This document shows, one piece after another, positions 21,539 through 23,964 of a stretch of 23,964 nt of DNA (the stretch's first letter is position 1; every line of letters begins with the position of its first letter). The notes under the pieces are model-generated. The model was given only the letters and a program-made list of their open reading frames with translations. It ran no database searches and had not been told where the DNA came from. Source of the DNA: a virus; IMG/VR virus record IMGVR_UViG_3300042881_000275, positions 1-23,964 of that record; one strand, 5' to 3'. The position numbers and the translations under genes are program-made.

Positions 21539-21958
21539 TCACATATCCTTAGTTGAATCATCTAGAGCATTGTCATCAATCTCGACATTGCTAGATGTTA
21601 TTGGGCCGCCTACTAACCATGCACTACAAGTTCTCTCTGCTGCACACTTGAAGTCAAACAGTTCACAGAAACCTAGCTTAGCTGTATCTACGACATCCTG
21701 AGCAAAGCTATCCTCTTCCATATCAATACCTGAACGTATACACTCCATCATCTGAGGTGTCTGGATGAAGGCTGCACAGTTACCACAACGCATTGACTTG
21801 GCTTGAGCTACGCTAGTCTGCCACTCATTAGCTCTTTCATTCCAGAAAGCTCCATTGGATAGTTCAGGATTAGCTGGGCCATAACCTACGTTCTTAAAAG
21901 CCCAGTCTCGCTTCTTAAGATTCTCTTTAACATCATGTGTTTCAATAGGGCATTGCAT
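21539..21958 (-). CDS. Cysteine-rich protein with HiPIP-like motif (139 aa)
   Basis: The N-terminal half (KKRDWAFKNVGYGPANP) is a conserved-looking linker. The second half has seven-cysteine-type features: C58-x2-C61 in RCGNCAAF, C73, C98 in LGFCELFDF, C105, and C111 in RTCSAWLVGG. The order CxxC, then G-x-C-x-L-F, then C-x-A-W resembles high-potential iron-sulfur proteins, whose four cysteines hold one [4Fe-4S] cluster. C98 to C111 (12 between) is close to the family spacing; the gap before C98 is longer than usual. It may bind iron-sulfur or zinc. It lies just before the portal gene, an odd place for an electron carrier. The ribosome site is weak. Assignment to HiPIP is tentative. Confidence 0.7.
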   Translation of the reverse strand: MQCPIETHDVKENLKKRDWAFKNVGYGPANPELSNGAFWNERANEWQTSVAQAKSMRCGNCAAFIQTPQMMECIRSGIDMEEDSFAQDVVDTAKLGFCELFDFKCAAERTCSAWLVGGPITSSNVEIDDNALDDSTKDM

Positions 21959-21963
21959 TTATA

Positions 21964-22221
21964 TTACCACTTAACTTTGTTAGCCCAGTAAGCTGCTGAC
22001 ATCTTACCTTTGGCAATGTTCTGAGCGTGTCTAGCTTTAAAGGAATCACTACGAGCTGAACCTTCAGGACTACCGGAGACACCCTGCTGTCCAAATCTGA
22101 TAGTCTTAACTTCATCACCCTCTTTAGCCACAACTACATGACTCTTAGTTGGGTGACTTGGTGTACGCTTAGGCTTGTTAAAGCCACTGACACCAGCCCT
22201 ATCAAGTCTAGAGTCTTTCAT
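21964..22221 (-). CDS. Small basic conserved phage protein (85 aa, DUF6321-like)
   Basis: The start chosen is the ATG at 22221-22219, one base after the stop of the upstream gene. A longer frame to 22326 would overlap the neighbour by 100 bases with unlike sequence. The product has DRAGVSGFNKPKRTPSHPTK (residues 6-25), then HVVVAKEGDEVKTIRFGQQG, and ends FKARHAQNIAKGKMSAAYWA then NKVKW. The pairs K-P-K-R-T-P, I-R-F-G-Q-Q-G and the S-F-K-A-R-H ending with W are a common phage and bacterial domain which I recall as a DUF6321-type basic protein. The function is unknown; a nucleic-acid or head interaction is possible given its charge and place between terminase and portal. Confidence 0.78.
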   Translation of the reverse strand: MKDSRLDRAGVSGFNKPKRTPSHPTKSHVVVAKEGDEVKTIRFGQQGVSGSPEGSARSDSFKARHAQNIAKGKMSAAYWANKVKW

Positions 22222-22222
22222 G

Positions 22223-22438
22223 TCAGTACATACCCTTTGAGGCTTTCTTAGCCTTGTTCGTATATGTACGGCTACCTCTAACGGGCATTGCCTTAGTTGG
22301 CTTAGCTGTCTTAGCTGAATTAACAAAGTCCATCTTAGATGGTGCAGCTTTAGAGCCTACCTTGTTCATCTTCTCGCCAGAACCTGCTGCGATACGTTTA
22401 CGTTTAGCATTAATATTTGCATACAAACCAGTTGGCAT
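22223..22438 (-). CDS. Very basic small phage protein (71 aa)
   Basis: It begins MPTGLYANINAKRKRIAAGS and is extremely rich in Lys, Arg, Ser and Ala, ending in KAKKASKGMY. I chose the ATG at 22438 because AGGAG then has a seven-base spacing. The ATG at 22444 (two residues earlier) touches the ribosome site. It lies twelve bases downstream of the large terminase and one base before the 85-aa gene. The start MPTGLYANIN-AKR recurs in small proteins next to phage terminases by my recall. No fold is evident; it is likely disordered and nucleic-acid binding. Function unknown. Confidence 0.78.
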   Translation of the reverse strand: MPTGLYANINAKRKRIAAGSGEKMNKVGSKAAPSKMDFVNSAKTAKPTKAMPVRGSRTYTNKAKKASKGMY

Positions 22439-22450
22439 TTTCATTCTCCT

Positions 22451-23728
22451 TTAGTATCCTGCAATTTTATCATAAACTTCCCACTCATCTTCTTCATAAT
22501 CAGAGTTATAGGAAGCAATAGCCAGTTGGTCAATGTAACTTAAAGCATCCACTAAGTCATCATGTACGCCAGCTGTGGGAAACATAATCAGTTGATCTTT
22601 AAACTCACTCCAGTCCTCAGACTCATTGAAGGATACCCTTCCATGTTCCATACGACCTTGTAAGCTCCAGACAACCCTATCAGCTTTCTTTTTATTACCA
22701 TGAGTTAAGTCCTGAATATGTGAGTAGATGTTATTCTTCCTCATCAAGTCAGTTAGGTAGGGCAGTACTGCATTCTTCAATGCTCCTCGCTCAATACCTA
22801 CAGCTGTTGGTTGATAGTCTCTTACAATCTTTAAGATGTTTACAGCAGTCTCTCTGATGTCCCATCTACCATGCTGTATCTTATCTACCCACCAATCACC
22901 ATTATCTTTTAACTTAACAACTGCAATAGCTGTTTCATCCAATCTCTTCTTAGATGCACCTGCATTCTTACCAACCTCTTCAAAGCCAGCTAAGTCAATA
23001 GCTACAATGTAGCTTCCATACTGAGGTTCCTTAGCAGTCTTGAACCATTCCTCTTTAAAGACATCTGCACCTGAAGTATCAAAGCTAGACAGGTATTCCT
23101 GCTTAAATGCAAAGGAACTTAATGTTCTCTTAGCAGCCTCAATCTCCTTAGGATCAATAGTCTCATTGTCCTGAGTGGTAAAGTGCCATGACTTCCACTC
23201 TTCGTCTATCTGGTCAGCCTTGTCTTCAAAGCTACCTAACTTAAAGATGTCATAGAACCAGTTTCTGCCACTGGGAGTAGATATGAATAAAGCTCTACCC
23301 TTCTTGTCTGACAGTGAAGCCCTGATAATCTTCTGCCATGTATCTTCTTTTACGAAAGCACACTCATCAAGTACTACGTAGGTTAATGAGACACCTCGTA
23401 AACTATCTGGGTTATCTGCACCTCGTACCAAGATCTTCCTACCATTAATCAATGTTATCTCTAAGTTATTGATGTGACTTGCTTTGATGACTGGTCTACC
23501 TAAGTCATGCAGTAAGTCCCACATAATCGTTCTAGCTTGTCCTAGAGTAGGTGCTATGTACATCACAGCTGAGCCTTCAGGACAGTTCAAACCTTCAATC
23601 AATAACGATACAGCTGACAACCTTGACTTACCACACCTTCGTCCTGCAGCTACCACTTTAAAACGAGTAGTATTTTTAAAGACCTCTTGCTGCCACTTAA
23701 GCAATGCAAAGTTAAGTTCAGTTGTCAT
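22451..23728 (-). CDS. Terminase large subunit (DNA-packaging motor)
   Basis: ATP-driven motor and nuclease that cuts and pumps DNA into the procapsid. The 425-aa protein has Walker A G29-R-R-C-G-K-S35, Walker B YVVLDE with D121 and E122, a coupling motif STPSG at 150-154, and an RNase H-like nuclease domain with D245 (VAIDLAG), E313 (VGIERGALKN) and a C-terminal VHDDLVDAL (D390/D391 region). All catalytic acids are present, so both activities should be functional. The length is at the short end of the family (usually 450-600 aa). It overlaps the preceding gene by ATGA. Probably Terminase_6/6C type; the packaging strategy (cos, pac or direct terminal repeats) cannot be told here. Confidence 0.96.
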   Translation of the reverse strand: MTTELNFALLKWQQEVFKNTTRFKVVAAGRRCGKSRLSAVSLLIEGLNCPEGSAVMYIAPTLGQARTIMWDLLHDLGRPVIKASHINNLEITLINGRKILVRGADNPDSLRGVSLTYVVLDECAFVKEDTWQKIIRASLSDKKGRALFISTPSGRNWFYDIFKLGSFEDKADQIDEEWKSWHFTTQDNETIDPKEIEAAKRTLSSFAFKQEYLSSFDTSGADVFKEEWFKTAKEPQYGSYIVAIDLAGFEEVGKNAGASKKRLDETAIAVVKLKDNGDWWVDKIQHGRWDIRETAVNILKIVRDYQPTAVGIERGALKNAVLPYLTDLMRKNNIYSHIQDLTHGNKKKADRVVWSLQGRMEHGRVSFNESEDWSEFKDQLIMFPTAGVHDDLVDALSYIDQLAIASYNSDYEEDEWEVYDKIAGY

Positions 23729-23964
23729 ACATCTATTACCTCATCACTTGTACTAACCATAGGACTATTAAGGCCACTAATGTTAATACTAATCTGAGGC
23801 ATACTACCACCACTCTTAGCTGCATCAAACACTGAGGCTGGTAATATCCTATCCATTGCTAACTTAATTGCTGCCATCTGTCCGGGATGTTCATCATCCA
23901 AAGCTATCTGAATCATCTTATCAAGGATTCTAGTACCACCTGTGGCTAGTAATCTTTCCTTGAA
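23725..23964 (-). CDS. Probable small terminase subunit, C-terminal part (cut by window end)
   Basis: The frame is open to base 23964. The visible part begins FKERLLATGGTRILDKMIQI, then IALDDEHPGQMAAIKLAMDR, ILPASVFD, and a Ser/Ile-rich C-terminus (MPQISINISGLNSP). The ATG at 23916 is internal because the sequence before it continues in the same style. Its stop overlaps the large terminase start (ATGA). The H-P-G-Q-M-A-A-x-K-L-x-M-D-R segment and the position directly before the large subunit match small terminase-like proteins in environmental phages by recall. The N-terminal DNA-binding part lies outside, so the call rests on position. Confidence 0.68.
   Translation of the reverse strand, partial: FKERLLATGGTRILDKMIQIALDDEHPGQMAAIKLAMDRILPASVFDAAKSGGSMPQISINISGLNSPMVSTSDEVIDV

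Noticed and set aside
21537-21542. GTG start for the portal gene at 21542
   Set aside because: It lies only three bases from AAGGA, while the ATG at 21536 is at nine bases and is a normal start codon.
22219-22326. Upstream extension of the 85-aa basic protein to an ATG at 22326
   Set aside because: It would overlap the basic 71-aa gene by about 100 bases with unrelated sequence, whereas the ATG at 22221 is one base after that gene and starts the recognisable domain.

Overview
The window is part of a tailed double-stranded DNA phage genome (Caudoviricetes) with a podovirus-like virion plan. It is probably an uncultured aquatic phage of a Gram-negative host. Evidence for this is the dense layout of short, overlapping genes, a complete packaging-head-tail-lysis block read leftward on the minus strand, and a rightward adenosylcobalamin-dependent ribonucleotide reductase converging on it. 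The lineage and host are inferred from protein style and gene order; no database search was possible.

Right to left, in the direction of transcription, the minus-strand block runs as follows. Packaging: the C-terminus of a probable small terminase (cut by the window end) and the large terminase. A small-gene group follows: a very basic 71-aa protein, an 85-aa basic protein and a cysteine-rich protein with an HiPIP-like cysteine pattern. Head: portal, two small proteins (one a zinc-ribbon candidate), scaffold, major capsid protein and a strong terminator. Middle: a 56-aa and a 110-aa protein, a 972-aa repeat protein with a degenerate SGNH-hydrolase-like domain, a tail fibre, a glycine-rich GC-rich protein, a tail assembly chaperone-like protein, an XhlA-like membrane protein and a small beta-rich protein. 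Tail tube and ejection: tail tubular A-like and B-like proteins, an orphan fibre N-terminus mini-protein and three large Ala/Gln/Gly-rich proteins that are probably ejected internal virion proteins. Lysis: a secreted 55-aa protein, a 164-aa membrane-anchored coiled coil, a 49-aa membrane protein with a non-ATG start, a three-TM holin and a T4-type endolysin.

Regulation is partly visible. Two near-consensus sigma-70 promoters (TTGACA, 17-nt spacer) read leftward. One sits just downstream of the portal gene, and its transcript would run through scaffold and capsid to a hairpin terminator just after the capsid gene. The other sits in front of tail tubular A, and its transcript would run through the ejection and lysis genes to a bidirectional terminator between the endolysin and ribonucleotide reductase ends. 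Many junctions are one-base TAATG or four-base ATGA overlaps, which suggests translational coupling.

The most unusual items are the inactive-looking SGNH domain on a repeat protein, the HiPIP-like phage protein, the GC-shifted fibre and glycine-rich module, and the chain of tiny membrane or secreted proteins before the holin. Four of the small genes (882-1034, 2090-2239, 2727-2894 and 16932-17102) are short or start with an unusual codon and are easily missed by gene callers. I see no tRNA, CRISPR array, insertion sequence, integrase or phage RNA polymerase in the window.
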